A DNA stretch of 64,000 nt from Mucilaginibacter sp. (GCF_028288225.1 NZ_JAQBOC010000054.1:110926-174925), one strand, 5' to 3'. Counted from the stretch's first letter, positions 50,193 through 59,420 are shown. Made by a program: numbers and translations. Notes: generated by a model from the sequence alone, not told the origin.

Positions 50193-50279
50193 TAAAAAAG
50201 CGACTGCTCTCTTCCCCCTCACAGTAACCTCACATTCCACCATTCCTCCCCGCCCCTTCCCCAACTACTGGCCCGAAAT

Positions 50280-50813
50280 TTGCCCTCGCTTACATCTATC
50301 ATACATATTATAGAAAAATTAAAAGCAGCTCCCTTAACTATTGACAGCCAAAACGGACAAAGCTTGTCGGTTGTTGGCGATACTTACCGCATTTTGATTT
50401 CGGGTAAAGAAACTGATGGCGCATTTGCCACCATTGATATGCTGATCCCACCTAATGGCGGTCCCGGCCCGCATTCGCATGCTGATTTCGAGGAATCATT
50501 TTATGTAATTGAGGGTAAAATTGAATTCAAGAGTGAAGCGGGGACTTACACCGCTCAACAGGGCTCGTTTGTCAGCATTCCCAAAGGCGGCATTGTGCAC
50601 TGTTTTAAAAACAAAACGGATACAATGGCCCATTTACTATGCACAGTTGTACCCTCGGGCCTGGAAGAAATGTTTATGGAAATAGGCAGGCCCGTTGCAA
50701 CCGGCGCTTTTTTGCCGCCGCCCGAAATGGATGCGGAGTCGATAAAAGAGCTGCAGGCATTAGCCGAAAGATCTGGGCAAAAAGTGTATCCGCCGGATTT
50801 TTTGGATAAATGA
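50280..50813 (+). CDS. Cupin-domain protein
   Basis: A 177-residue cupin. The metal motifs are seen in GGPGPHSHADFEESFYVIEG (two His, Glu) and GSFVSIPKGGIVHCFKN (last His). The C-terminus has an extra helix (PPEMDAESIKELQALAERSG). The only plausible start is a TTG at 50280, as no ATG is in frame before the barrel. Related by pattern to the cupin at 1954. Substrate unknown. Confidence 0.75.
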   Translation: MPSLTSIIHIIEKLKAAPLTIDSQNGQSLSVVGDTYRILISGKETDGAFATIDMLIPPNGGPGPHSHADFEESFYVIEGKIEFKSEAGTYTAQQGSFVSIPKGGIVHCFKNKTDTMAHLLCTVVPSGLEEMFMEIGRPVATGAFLPPPEMDAESIKELQALAERSGQKVYPPDFLDK

Positions 50814-50819
50814 TTTTCA

Positions 50820-51344
50820 TCATTTTTTCTTTTCCTTTCCGTTCTCATCATCCAAAGTCTGGTGAATTTGCTTGATGTCTGTTGGTGCCTTCATTTCTTC
50901 CAATTCCCTGTCGGTTTTACTACTGAGGCCAAGTTTCCGGTGGATCTCGTGCAGCATGTTGAGCATTTTGGTTACCTCGTCCTCTGCCCTTACATTTATT
51001 TCAAACTCTACCTGCTGCCTGATCTTTTCAATCCGGCCCTGGCGGTTCTGGTTTATGATCACCGAAACAGAAAGAATTATAGCAAACATGGATACCGCCA
51101 GTTCCAATATAGGAAAAGGGAAGGGGTCAAATGGTTTTAAGGGGTAAAAGAAATTTAAGTTCCAGCAGATCCACATTACGAAAATCAGGATACATAATAA
51201 CAGGAATTTTATGCTGCCCAACATTTCTACCAGGAAAACAGCAAATTTATCAGGGCCGGTCTTGGTAAAATCAAGCGCCGATTTAAGCTGCGGGTCTTCC
51301 GGCTGTTTTTTTAATTCAGCCTTTGACGGATGTGCTTTTGCCAT
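50820..51344 (-). CDS. DUF1003 membrane protein
   Basis: A 174-residue protein: a hydrophilic N-terminus, two membrane helices (IKFLLLCILIFVMWICWNL and LELAVSMFAIILSVSVIINQN) separated by a loop with PFDPFPFPILEL, and a charged coiled-coil tail (RQGRIEKIRQQVEFEINVRA). The loop PFDPFPFPxLxL is the hallmark of DUF1003. Function unknown. It converges on the cupin gene, with only six bases between the stops. Confidence 0.85.
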   Translation of the reverse strand: MAKAHPSKAELKKQPEDPQLKSALDFTKTGPDKFAVFLVEMLGSIKFLLLCILIFVMWICWNLNFFYPLKPFDPFPFPILELAVSMFAIILSVSVIINQNRQGRIEKIRQQVEFEINVRAEDEVTKMLNMLHEIHRKLGLSSKTDRELEEMKAPTDIKQIHQTLDDENGKEKKK

Positions 51345-51419
51345 AACAGAAACATTCAGATTAACAGGATAACATCAAAATGCTATAAATGTTGTTGTTG
51401 TGGGGGTGAGTATGTTACG

Positions 51420-52050
51420 CGTGCATTGGCGTGAAGGCATTGGCGTGAATATCGCGCGCATATTTACCCACCCGGTCGACTCCGCTAGCCAGCGGATGGA
51501 CCTGCCCTCCCTTTGCTTGCGCACAAGGAGGGAAGAAAATGCTCTAACCTATTGAAATTGTCCGCCAGCTGTCCGGGAGGATCAAAAAAAGCATGGCCGG
51601 TGCGATACCTTCCCCTAAATTTAGGGGAAGAAGGAGGATGGGGTAAAAACGCGCTACAGGTTACCTACATGCGCTGGCGTGAAGGCATTGGCGTGAATAT
51701 CGCGCGCATATTTACCCACCCGGCCGACTCCGCTAGCCAGCGGATGGACCTGCCCTCCCTTTGCTTGCGCACAAGGAGGAAAGAAAATGCTCTAATCTAT
51801 TGAAATTGCCCGCCAGCTGTCCGGGAGGATCAAAAAAAGCATGGCCGGTGCGATACCTTCCCCTAAATTTAGGGGAAGGAGGAGGATGGGGTAAAAACAC
51901 GCGACAGGTTACCTACATGCGCTGGCGGGAAGGCATGGGCGTGAATATCGCGCGCATATTTACCACCCGGTCGACTCCGCTAGCCAGTGGATGGACCTGC
52001 CCTCCCTTTGCTGTGCTGCACAAGGGAGGGCGGGGAAATTTTCAAAGTAG
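51420..52050. repeat. Tandem repeat with a 248-bp period, about 2.5 copies
   Basis: The word GCGTGAAGGCAT occurs at 51429 and 51677 and, with a change, at 51925, exactly 248 bases apart each time. Each unit holds GCGAATATCGCGCGC-like, CCGCTAGCCAGCGGATGG and the perfect palindrome CCCCTAAATTTAGGGG (51610-51628 and 51858-51876 regions). The third copy stops after about 130 bases. 248 is not a multiple of three, so the open frames seen here change frame from copy to copy and are not genes. Confidence 0.9.
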
Positions 52051-52402
52051 CATATAAAAGATACATCATGCCTGATTCAGCGCCCTACACGCTAAGTGTA
52101 AACCATCCATGTTGGATCGTTGTCTCTATGGTGTTCGGAAGAATCAAAACAAGCAGGATGAAACTTTTAAAGCATTTATACCTTACTGCCCACTGTCCAC
52201 TCAAAACTGCCAACTTTTTCAAGGCCTGTTCCACTTGTTCCAGTCGTCCCAAATCGTTCTTTTTTGTTCCACATGGCCAATTTTTGTTCCGCTTGTTAAC
52301 CGCGTTTCGCGGAACAGCGTGTTTTTGACAAGAAAATCATTATAATTTCCCTTTCTGAAATCCCTCCCTTTTACCTATCTTGCCTCAATAAACTTACCCC
52401 GC
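52051..52402. other. Spacer before the penicillin acylase gene
   Basis: No gene is supported. A small hairpin CCGCG-TTT-CGCGG lies near 52299-52311, and GTTCC words recur around it. A TATCTTGC box near 52376 is a possible -7 element for the acylase gene that starts at 52403. Confidence 0.4.
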
Positions 52403-54841
52403 ATGAAGTTTGTTAAAGCTATCCTATCCATATTAGTTACCGCATTTTTGATTTGGGCCTTAGAAACAAAGTTTGGCGATGTACCAGCAGTAGGTGTGTT
52501 CCTAAACCCGTCAACCGGTTTCTGGCAAAATGCCGAAAGCAAAAATATCCTCCCAGCTGAAAAGTTAAAGCTTACCGGCCTGCAGGATGAGGTGATCATC
52601 CGCTATGACGAGAACCGGATCCCGCATGTTTTCGCCAAAAATGACCATGACCTTTACTATGCCCAGGGCTACGTCACCGCCCGCGACCGCCTGTGGCAAA
52701 TGGACATTCAAACCCGCAGTGCTGCCGGCAGGCTGGCTGAAGTTGTAGGTCCGAAGGCTTTGGATATCGACCGTTATCACCGCCGCATGGGCATGGTTTA
52801 CGGTGCCGAAAACGGGCTTAAGGGCATTATGGCCAATCCGCAAACCAAAACAATGGTAACCGCTTACACCGAAGGAGTAAACAGCTATATCCACGGGCTT
52901 GCACCAAAGGATTATCCCCTTGAATTTAAGCTATTGAACTATGCCCCCGAAGAATGGAAACCTATTAACTGTATATTTTTATTAAAGCTGATGTCAGAAA
53001 CGCTGGCCGGCGGGTCAGATCAGTTTGCCATGACCAATAACCTGCGGCTTTTCGGCCCAAAGGCTGTAAACGATCTTTTTCCTGATTATCCTTTTCATGA
53101 AGATCCGATAATTCCGGCAGGTACAAAATGGGATTTTAAACCATTGCCTATCCCCAGGCCATCTGCCAGTTACCTCGCGCAAATGACCGAAAACATAAAG
53201 CCCCGTGAAAAAGTGGCTGGCATTGGCAGTAATAACTGGGTAATTGCCGGCAACAAATCAGCTACTGGTTACCCTATCCTGGCTAATGATCCGCATTTGG
53301 ATTTAACTTTCCCGGCTATCTGGTATCAAATTCAACTTTCATCGCCAACGGTAAACGTAAACGGCGTGTCTTTGCCAGGAGCGCCTTGTGTAATTATAGG
53401 TTATAATCAAAAAATAAGCTGGGGCGTTACCAATGTTGATGCCGACGTGCTCGACTGGTACCAGGTAAAATTCAAGGATAAAACAAAAAACGAATACTGG
53501 TATAAAAACCAATGGAACCCGGTTAGAAAACGTATCGAAGTAATTAACATCCTTGGCGAACAGCCGGAAACTGATACCGTGCTTTATACCCATCATGGCC
53601 CCGTAGTTTACGAAACTGCAACTAAAAAGCCTAAAGATGGCCTTGATAACATCCCTGTTGGCGATGCTTTGAGGTGGATCGCGCACGATGAGTCGAACGA
53701 GTTTTTGTGCTTCTACAACTTAAACCGCGGAAAGAACTACGTCGATTACCGCGAAGCCATTACCCATTTTACAGCACCAGCGCAAAACTTCATTTTTGCA
53801 AGTAACGATAATGATATTGCCATTACCCCCAACGGAAAGTTCCCCTTGAAATTTAAGGAGCAGGGCAAATACATAATGGATGGCAGCGACCCGGCAAACG
53901 ACTGGCACGGCTGGATCCCGGCAGAGCAGAACCCTACGGTTAAAAATCCGCCAAGAGGGTTTGTAAGCTCGGCCAACCAATCATCAACTGATCCTGCTTA
54001 TCCGTACTACATCAACTGGCGGTATGAGCAATATTATCGCGGTAAACGCATAAACGACAGGCTGTCAGCAATGCAAAAAGCCACCGTAGACAGTATGCGG
54101 CTAATGCAAAGCGACAACTACAGCATCCTGGCACAGGATGTTTTGCCCACCATGCTAAAATACATAGACCCAACAAAGTTGAGCGACGACCAGGCAAAGG
54201 CATTTGAGATCATAAAACAGTGGGATAAGCATTATGCAGCAAATTCCTTAGGCGCCAGTATTTTTAGCAATTGGTGGCGTAATTTTTATAATTTGGTTTG
54301 GAATGATGAATTTGAAGTGAAAGGAACATACCTCAAATTTCCATCTTACGACCGTACCGAAAAGCTCTTGCTAACTGAACCTGGTTCAAAATGGTTTGAT
54401 AATGTGCACACCCCGGTACATGAAAGTTGTGCCGATATAATTAACCGTGCATTTTACAACACTATTGATGCCCTGGTGCGCAAGCACGGTAAACCGGGCG
54501 ATAAATGGCAATGGGGCGTTGTAAAGGAAACTTTTATAAATCATATGGCCAATTTGCCGGGCTTTGGTACAGGGCTGTTCCCGGCGGGCGGCACCGGCGG
54601 GGTTATCAATGCCCTGCGCAATAATAACGGCCCGTCATGGCGCATGGTGGTACAAATGGGGCCAACGGTAAAGGGGTATGGTGTTTTCCCGGGCGGCGAG
54701 TCGGGCAATCCGGGCAGCTTTTATTACCAGGATATGTTTAATACCTGGAAAGATGGCAAACTGAATGAATTGCTGTTTTTAAATTCGGCTAATGAAAATT
54801 CAGGGCGGATAAAATCGACGCTAACATTGGGGAGGAAATAG
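52403..54841 (+). CDS. Penicillin acylase family protein (Ntn hydrolase, S45)
   Basis: An 812-residue envelope enzyme with an N-terminal hydrophobic segment. The alpha part has VIIRYDENRIPHVFAKNDHDLYYAQGYVTARDRLWQMDI in several pieces, and the cleavage site is GIGSNNWVIAG, where the Ser becomes the new N-terminal nucleophile of the beta chain. The oxyanion Asn is probably in SSANQSSTDP. Members split amide bonds of acyl-homoserine lactones, penicillins or other N-acyl compounds; the substrate cannot be told. The length is normal for the family. Confidence 0.93.
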   Translation: MKFVKAILSILVTAFLIWALETKFGDVPAVGVFLNPSTGFWQNAESKNILPAEKLKLTGLQDEVIIRYDENRIPHVFAKNDHDLYYAQGYVTARDRLWQMDIQTRSAAGRLAEVVGPKALDIDRYHRRMGMVYGAENGLKGIMANPQTKTMVTAYTEGVNSYIHGLAPKDYPLEFKLLNYAPEEWKPINCIFLLKLMSETLAGGSDQFAMTNNLRLFGPKAVNDLFPDYPFHEDPIIPAGTKWDFKPLPIPRPSASYLAQMTENIKPREKVAGIGSNNWVIAGNKSATGYPILANDPHLDLTFPAIWYQIQLSSPTVNVNGVSLPGAPCVIIGYNQKISWGVTNVDADVLDWYQVKFKDKTKNEYWYKNQWNPVRKRIEVINILGEQPETDTVLYTHHGPVVYETATKKPKDGLDNIPVGDALRWIAHDESNEFLCFYNLNRGKNYVDYREAITHFTAPAQNFIFASNDNDIAITPNGKFPLKFKEQGKYIMDGSDPANDWHGWIPAEQNPTVKNPPRGFVSSANQSSTDPAYPYYINWRYEQYYRGKRINDRLSAMQKATVDSMRLMQSDNYSILAQDVLPTMLKYIDPTKLSDDQAKAFEIIKQWDKHYAANSLGASIFSNWWRNFYNLVWNDEFEVKGTYLKFPSYDRTEKLLLTEPGSKWFDNVHTPVHESCADIINRAFYNTIDALVRKHGKPGDKWQWGVVKETFINHMANLPGFGTGLFPAGGTGGVINALRNNNGPSWRMVVQMGPTVKGYGVFPGGESGNPGSFYYQDMFNTWKDGKLNELLFLNSANENSGRIKSTLTLGRK

Positions 54842-54889
54842 AGATTAGAGGCTGGAGATTAGAGATTAGTTAAAAAACAAAACAACATT

Positions 54890-55237
54890 ATGCTATTTTT
54901 CATCATATTGATATTAACTTTTGGCAGCGGGTATTTTTTACCCTGGTGGGTGGTGGCAATAGCTGCTTTTTTGCCTGCATTATTTATTGGCAAAACACCG
55001 GCAAAATCGTTTTGGTCAGGATTTGGGGGCGTGTTTATTGTATGGACCATACTGGCGCTTTTTAAAACCGTACCAAATGATAATATACTGGCAAAGCATG
55101 TAGCCACACTTTTCCAGCTCCCAAACTGGATCCTGTTATTGCTGATAACCGCATTAATTGGCGGCCTTGTTGGAGGAATGTCGGCACTATCAGGTGTATT
55201 ATTAAAAAGGGCCTTTGCCAAAATAAATATAAAATAA
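54890..55237 (+). CDS. Small unknown membrane protein
   Basis: A 115-residue protein with three or four helices (MLFFIILILTFGSGYFLPWW, VVAIAAFLPALFI, FGGVFIVWTILALF and WILLLLITALIGGLVGGMSAL). Glycines in the last helix are conspicuous. It is 48 bases downstream of the acylase gene and probably in its transcript. The spacer between is made of GAGATTAGAG words. Function unknown. Confidence 0.65.
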   Translation: MLFFIILILTFGSGYFLPWWVVAIAAFLPALFIGKTPAKSFWSGFGGVFIVWTILALFKTVPNDNILAKHVATLFQLPNWILLLLITALIGGLVGGMSALSGVLLKRAFAKINIK

Positions 55238-55241
55238 CAAA

Positions 55242-55271
55242 GCCCCGATAAATCACCCGGGGCCCGTTTTT
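55242..55271 (+). terminator. Terminator after the small membrane-protein gene
   Basis: GCCCCG pairs with CGGGGC around a loop of about ten bases, followed shortly by a T run (CCCGTTTTTT). It closes the acylase transcript a few bases after the stop codon. Confidence 0.7.
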
Positions 55272-55307
55272 TATAACGCTTTCGCCTTTATGCTTTGCGC
55301 TTTCAGC

Positions 55308-55982
55308 TTATAATGCTGCTAACGATGCCTTCAGCGTTTTTACAGCTTCTGAATCGTTTTTGTCCATATCAAAAATTTCTTTTGAGCTTAAATCGTTACC
55401 ATAAAAATTGGCATTGGCAGTTTTATCAATTGCCAGGTTTGACCCATTGATACTCACCCCTGCAAATAAACCGCGACTGCGTGAGTAGGAATAAATTTCG
55501 GCATCCAGCTTGTAATCGGTATTAGCCGATGTGCTCCTGCCTACCGGGCCAGCTGATGCCGAAGCATCACCCCCAATGGTAAAATCGTTATTCTTAACCT
55601 TTGTAAGCACCCCCTTATGGCGGAACACCAAAACCAGGTCGACAGATTGTACCCCAATTTGGGCTCCTATGCTACCACCTGTTAATGTAACAAAAACGGG
55701 ATCGCTCCATTTTCCGTCATCCAGTTTTATCATAGCAACACCCCTGCCGCGTTTACCACCCACAACAAAACCAGCGTTTATTAATTTAGGTATAATAACA
55801 ATGCCCTCATATTCGGATATCAGGTCGTGCGGGATGCTTTCCTTCATTTTTCCAAAGTCCCTTAATACGTTTGAAGCACTGTGTACACGTTCGGTCTCCT
55901 TACCTCCATCGGTAAATGCTGAGCCAAGAACAAAAAAGACGCTCAGTATAAATGGAAGCATCAGTACTTTTAAAGTTTTCAT
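55308..55982 (-). CDS. SYLF (YSC84-like) lipid-binding protein
   Basis: A 224-residue protein with a signal peptide (VLMLPFILSVFFVLGSAF). The SYLF pattern is clear: IPHDLISEYEGIVIIPKLINAGFVVGGKRGRGV, then SDPVFVTLTGGSIGAQIGVQSVDLVLVF and the DASASAGPVGRSTSANTDYKL and AEIYSYSRSRGLFAGVSINGS segments. The family binds phosphoinositides in eukaryotes; in bacteria it is exported and of unknown role. It stands alone. Confidence 0.9.
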   Translation of the reverse strand: MKTLKVLMLPFILSVFFVLGSAFTDGGKETERVHSASNVLRDFGKMKESIPHDLISEYEGIVIIPKLINAGFVVGGKRGRGVAMIKLDDGKWSDPVFVTLTGGSIGAQIGVQSVDLVLVFRHKGVLTKVKNNDFTIGGDASASAGPVGRSTSANTDYKLDAEIYSYSRSRGLFAGVSINGSNLAIDKTANANFYGNDLSSKEIFDMDKNDSEAVKTLKASLAAL

Positions 55983-56077
55983 GAGTTGTTTTTAAGTGGA
56001 TAGTTATAAAAATTAAGCAAATGTCAATTTAATAACCTTAAAAGCTGTGCCTTGTTTGTATAATTTCTGCAATTTTT

Positions 56078-56559
56078 TTATTCAACCCTTTCAATTTTAC
56101 ATATAAAGCAGCAGGCTTGGGCATTGCGGGCATGAAGGTATTTTACATCAGCATGTTGCTCAAATATTTCAACAATCAGCTCGTCAACATCCGCATCGCC
56201 CACTAATTGGGTAAACGCCATTTGCTGTTCATCATTATACCCGATAAGTGATAATGGAAAACTTTTTTTGTCGGCTTTTATTTCCGGTGGAAAGCGGTAA
56301 ACATCTGCATATTCCTCAACCTCAGCACCGTTTATAAATACCGGCCCCGGCTGATTATAAGCATTATCTATTTCAAAAGGACTGTGTGTTAATAAGATCC
56401 GTTTATCAACACCTTTGTTAAAGGGCTTAATGAAACTCTGCAGGGACCTGCTCCTACAGCAATCTTTTTGGTAACCTGGTGGCCAAAATCATCCTGCATT
56501 TTTAACCTGATCTTTTGTGCATAAGCTTTTGAAACCGGTACAATTTTAAACTTGTTCAT
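56078..56559 (-). pseudogene. DUF1203 gene broken by a single-base deletion
   Basis: The start MNKFKIVPVSKAYAQKIRLK leads into DFGHQVTKKIAVGAGPCRVSLSP, after which the frame shifts and stops. In the next frame DUF1203 continues as KGVDKRILLTHSPFEIDNAY and on to the end ARNAQACCFICKIERVE, stop at 56078. The length, 482 bases, is one short of 161 codons, and the fault sits at the CCTTTAAC run near 56425, where one T seems to be missing. It is either a recent pseudogene or a sequencing error. DUF1203 proteins have no known function to me. Confidence 0.75.
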
Positions 56560-56670
56560 CTTATAAAAATTTAATAAACCAAAGCTCCGAATAACAAAAC
56601 CACACATCAACCCGAAACTTGCTGACTTATTTCATTTTCAAATCGCCAAATTCTCAAATCTTCAAATCAC

Positions 56671-56678
56671 TATCTTTG
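56671..56678 (+). promoter_or_regulatory. -7 box just before the LuxE-like gene
   Basis: TATCTTTG matches TAnnTTTG exactly and ends only five bases before the ATG at 56684. A transcript would start at or next to the start codon, so it may be leaderless. A -33 TTG is not clear. Confidence 0.5.
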
Positions 56679-56683
56679 TAGTG

Positions 56684-57661
56684 ATGGATAAGCAGCAGGT
56701 ATTTTCAATAACCAATGAGCAACAGTTTAATGATATTGCTTTACAGATCTTCAGGCACCAGGCCGAAAGCTGCAAGGTTTATCATGATTTTATCTCTGGT
56801 CTGAATATTGTCCCTGAAAAGGTGGAAGCCATCCATCAAATTCCATTTCTGCCGATTGAATTTTTTAAATCGCACGCGGTACTTAGTACAAATATGCCCG
56901 CAGAAGTTACTTTTACCAGCTCGGGCACCACAGGTATCACTACCAGCAGCCATTTTGTAACTGATGTAAGCTGGTATACCGAAAGTTTCCGGGCTGCTTT
57001 CAAATTATTTTATGGTGATATTGAGGATTATACCATCCTTGCCTTATTACCCTCCTACCTGGAACGCGAAGGATCATCGCTTATTTACATGGCCGATGAC
57101 CTGATCAAACAATCTAAAAATCCGGACAGCGGCTTTTATTTATACAATCATGATGAACTGTTCCATCAGCTTAAAAAACAACAGGAAGCACAAAAACCGA
57201 CCCTGCTAATAGGAGTCACCTTTGCATTGCTTGATTTTGTGGAACAGCATACCGTAAACTTTCCGCAATTGACAGTGATGGAAACCGGGGGAATGAAGGG
57301 TCGCCGCAAAGAAATGATCCGCGAGGAGCTGCATCAGCAACTATGCGGTGGCTTTGGTGTCAATGCCATTCATTCAGAATATGGGATGACGGAATTGCTT
57401 TCGCAGGCTTATTCAAGGGGCGCTGGTATTTTTAATTGCCCGCCATGGATGAAGATCATTACCCGGGATACCAATGATCCATTGGATCTTCTGCAGAACA
57501 ACAAAGCAGGGGGAATAAATGTTATTGACCTGGCAAATGTCAATTCATGCTCTTTTATGGCTACACAGGATCTTGGCAAGGTGCATCCTGGTGGGTCATT
57601 TGAGGTTTTAGGTCGGTTCGATAACTCCGATATCAGGGGCTGTAATTTGCTGATTGCTTAA
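56684..57661 (+). CDS. LuxE-like acyl-protein synthetase (AMP-forming ligase)
   Basis: A 325-residue ANL-type ligase resembling LuxE. The adenylation motif is FTSSGTTGITTS near residue 85, followed by MKGRRKEMIREELH, HSEYGMTELLSQAYSRG (A5-like region) and the late DLGKVHPGGSFEVLGRFDNSDIRGCN. LuxE activates fatty acids on ATP and transfers them to a Cys; stand-alone copies in Bacteroidota are of unknown purpose and no lux genes are near. The ATG at 56684 is preferred over a GTG one codon earlier. Confidence 0.85.
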   Translation: MDKQQVFSITNEQQFNDIALQIFRHQAESCKVYHDFISGLNIVPEKVEAIHQIPFLPIEFFKSHAVLSTNMPAEVTFTSSGTTGITTSSHFVTDVSWYTESFRAAFKLFYGDIEDYTILALLPSYLEREGSSLIYMADDLIKQSKNPDSGFYLYNHDELFHQLKKQQEAQKPTLLIGVTFALLDFVEQHTVNFPQLTVMETGGMKGRRKEMIREELHQQLCGGFGVNAIHSEYGMTELLSQAYSRGAGIFNCPPWMKIITRDTNDPLDLLQNNKAGGINVIDLANVNSCSFMATQDLGKVHPGGSFEVLGRFDNSDIRGCNLLIA

Positions 57662-57669
57662 AACTTAAC

Positions 57670-57698
57670 TTGCTACTAACATAATATTATTATTTTTG
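57670..57698 (+). promoter_or_regulatory. Bacteroidota-type promoter
   Basis: TTG at 57670-57672 and TATTTTTG at 57691-57698 with 18 bases between fit TTG-N19-TAnnTTTG closely. It drives the PH/SHOCT gene that starts at 57722. Confidence 0.65.
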
Positions 57699-57721
57699 CA
57701 CCGTACTAATAAAGTATAGTC

Positions 57722-58381
57722 ATGATCGAGAAATTTTTGAACGAAGAACAGGATCCGAAAGCAGTTGAAAAAATATACGTGCGCCTTGCCGACCTGCTTA
57801 CAACCGGCGAAGAAATATTATATATTGCGGTTCAAAAAAAACCAATAGTAAACCTGTTTCCTGACTGTGTTGCCTTAACCAACAAACGGATTTTATTTTT
57901 CACACCCGCCAACCTGGGGTTAACTATAAAATTTGTTGACTTTGTTTGGAAAGATATTGTCGACGTTTATACCAAAGAAGAGATCATTGGCGCTATATTC
58001 AGCGTAAAAACTACCAACGGCGCCGAAATGGGGGTTGATTACCTGCCTAAAGTACAGGCCCGTAAATTATACCAATATGCACAGGAACGCAAAGAATCAG
58101 AACGCGAAGCCCGCCGCTTACGCGATTTGGAAGATAAACGCGCCGAATCAGGAGCTATCCAGTTTGAAAACGCATCGCGTTTAGCATCGCAACACCCGGT
58201 TACCCCGGTTTTAGCAACTCCTGAGTCGGAACCGGTGCATGTTCCCGAACCTGCACCTGCAGCTCCAAAACCTGATGAGCTTACAGAAAAACTTAAAAAA
58301 TTAAGAATGCTGTTTGACAACGGATTGATCTCGCAGGAAGAGTATAATCATAAAAAGCTGGATTTACTAAGCGACTTATAA
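57722..58381 (+). CDS. PH-like and SHOCT domain protein
   Basis: A 219-residue cytoplasmic protein. Residues 25-115 resemble a bacterial PH domain (EEILYIAVQKKPIVNLFPDCVALTNKRILFF). A charged linker follows, rich in E and R, then a proline/alanine stretch (PEPAPAAPKP). The last 35 residues form a SHOCT helix pair (LTEKLKKLRMLFDNGLISQE, EYNHKKLDLLSDL). SHOCT domains aid oligomer formation or binding to partners. No enzyme activity is expected. Confidence 0.8.
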   Translation: MIEKFLNEEQDPKAVEKIYVRLADLLTTGEEILYIAVQKKPIVNLFPDCVALTNKRILFFTPANLGLTIKFVDFVWKDIVDVYTKEEIIGAIFSVKTTNGAEMGVDYLPKVQARKLYQYAQERKESEREARRLRDLEDKRAESGAIQFENASRLASQHPVTPVLATPESEPVHVPEPAPAAPKPDELTEKLKKLRMLFDNGLISQEEYNHKKLDLLSDL

Positions 58382-58383
58382 AA

Positions 58384-58456
58384 GTCATTGGTCATTGCGT
58401 CATTAGTCATTACTTTTCGACCACTCCAATGAGTATTGACCAATAACCATTGACTA
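58384..58456. repeat. GTCATTGGTCATT words with an inverted partner
   Basis: GTCATTG, GTCATTG and GTCATTA words lie left of 58412, and AATGAGTATTGACCAATAACCATTGAC-type complements lie right (58428-58454). The two arms can pair imperfectly between the convergent PH/SHOCT and RES genes. Confidence 0.55.
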
Positions 58457-58457
58457 C

Positions 58458-58910
58458 TTACACCAACCTGCTATCAAAATCAAAAGGCTCTTTCTTTATT
58501 ATTTTAACCTTTTTCATATCAGGATGCAATGGATTTAGCAGGTAATTATATTCTGTTGGCACAATAGAAGAAGGCACTTTCAACATTAAATGCTTTTTAT
58601 TAGCCAGGAAGTTATTGCCTATTACTTTTAATATTGCCGGCGGTGAAACATCCTTCCAGTTGTCCGGCAGACCGTCAACCGTAATTTGGGAAATGCTGTT
58701 ATCTGGTACCTCTATCTCAACAAGGCAATAATCACTGGGGATCATTAAAGGTTGTAAATGCACCAATACTTCTAACATACCCAACGAACAGGATGAAGCA
58801 AGATATATTGCAGACCTGCCTTCACTATTCCAGCGGCCCCCAAATAAACGGGCGCCTTCTCCGCTTAGATTATCCACGTATATGCATTTCCCTATCCGGT
58901 AAAGTACCAT
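58458..58910 (-). CDS. RES-domain toxin
   Basis: A 150-residue RES protein, the toxin of a RES-Xre pair. The R, E and S pattern is visible: MVLYRIGKCIY, LSGEGARLFGGRWNSEGRSAIYLASSCSLGMLEVLVHL, and the C-terminal VPTEYNYLLNPLHPDM. Family members degrade NAD+ or modify proteins by ADP-ribosylation. The gene follows its antitoxin gene by eight bases. Size and motifs are complete. Confidence 0.9.
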   Translation of the reverse strand: MVLYRIGKCIYVDNLSGEGARLFGGRWNSEGRSAIYLASSCSLGMLEVLVHLQPLMIPSDYCLVEIEVPDNSISQITVDGLPDNWKDVSPPAILKVIGNNFLANKKHLMLKVPSSIVPTEYNYLLNPLHPDMKKVKIIKKEPFDFDSRLV

Positions 58911-58918
58911 ATCAGGAA

Positions 58919-59416
58919 TTAAGCAAAAATACCGTGCTCAATACGGCCTAACTCCCTAAATACCATATCAAAACCGGCTGAAGTATCCAAAATGGTAACA
59001 GGCGCCTCACCGTTAAAAACAACGCTTGGTGCCTTTATCCAAAGCTTAAACTTATCAATGGACCCAAATACATCCTCGCCGCGGGTGTATAAGCGGGCTA
59101 GCTCAACAGCCTTTTCAGCGTACTCTGTTTTTATTATCGCATCATCATCATAGCGCTGTAAGGTGCGCTCACTGATGTGTAAAATGTTTGCTAACTCCTG
59201 GATGTTTAGCGATATTTTTTTTGCCAAAGCCAGCAAAATGTGTTTAGAAAAGCCTTTACGGGCTATATTGATCAAATCAAAATCATTAGATAGCTTCATT
59301 GACTTGGCACCCCCTAATAAATTATAAAAAGGGTTGCCTGAGCTTTGTGCGGCATAAGCTATCATTGGCTCACTTACAATATTGGGGGTATTCTTATGTT
59401 TTGATTCATCCGACAT
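58919..59416 (-). CDS. Xre/MbcA/ParS-type antitoxin of the RES module
   Basis: A 165-residue antitoxin. Residues 55-105 form an Xre-like helix-turn-helix (LALAKKISLNIQELANILHI, then SERTLQRYDDD), and the C-terminal part has the toxin-binding DUF2384 pattern (AEKAVELARLYTRGEDVFGSIDKFKLWIKAPSVVFNGEAPVTILDTSAGFDMVFRELGRIEHG in pieces). The start is the ATG at 59416, right behind a palindrome and a TATATTTG box; an earlier start at 59464 would overlap tyrS. Confidence 0.9.
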   Translation of the reverse strand: MSDESKHKNTPNIVSEPMIAYAAQSSGNPFYNLLGGAKSMKLSNDFDLINIARKGFSKHILLALAKKISLNIQELANILHISERTLQRYDDDAIIKTEYAEKAVELARLYTRGEDVFGSIDKFKLWIKAPSVVFNGEAPVTILDTSAGFDMVFRELGRIEHGIFA

Positions 59417-59420
59417 ATGT

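Noticed and set aside
51513..52057. Two similar open frames of 96-98 codons
   Set aside because: They come from the 248-bp repeat, start at different places in the units, and show no family pattern.
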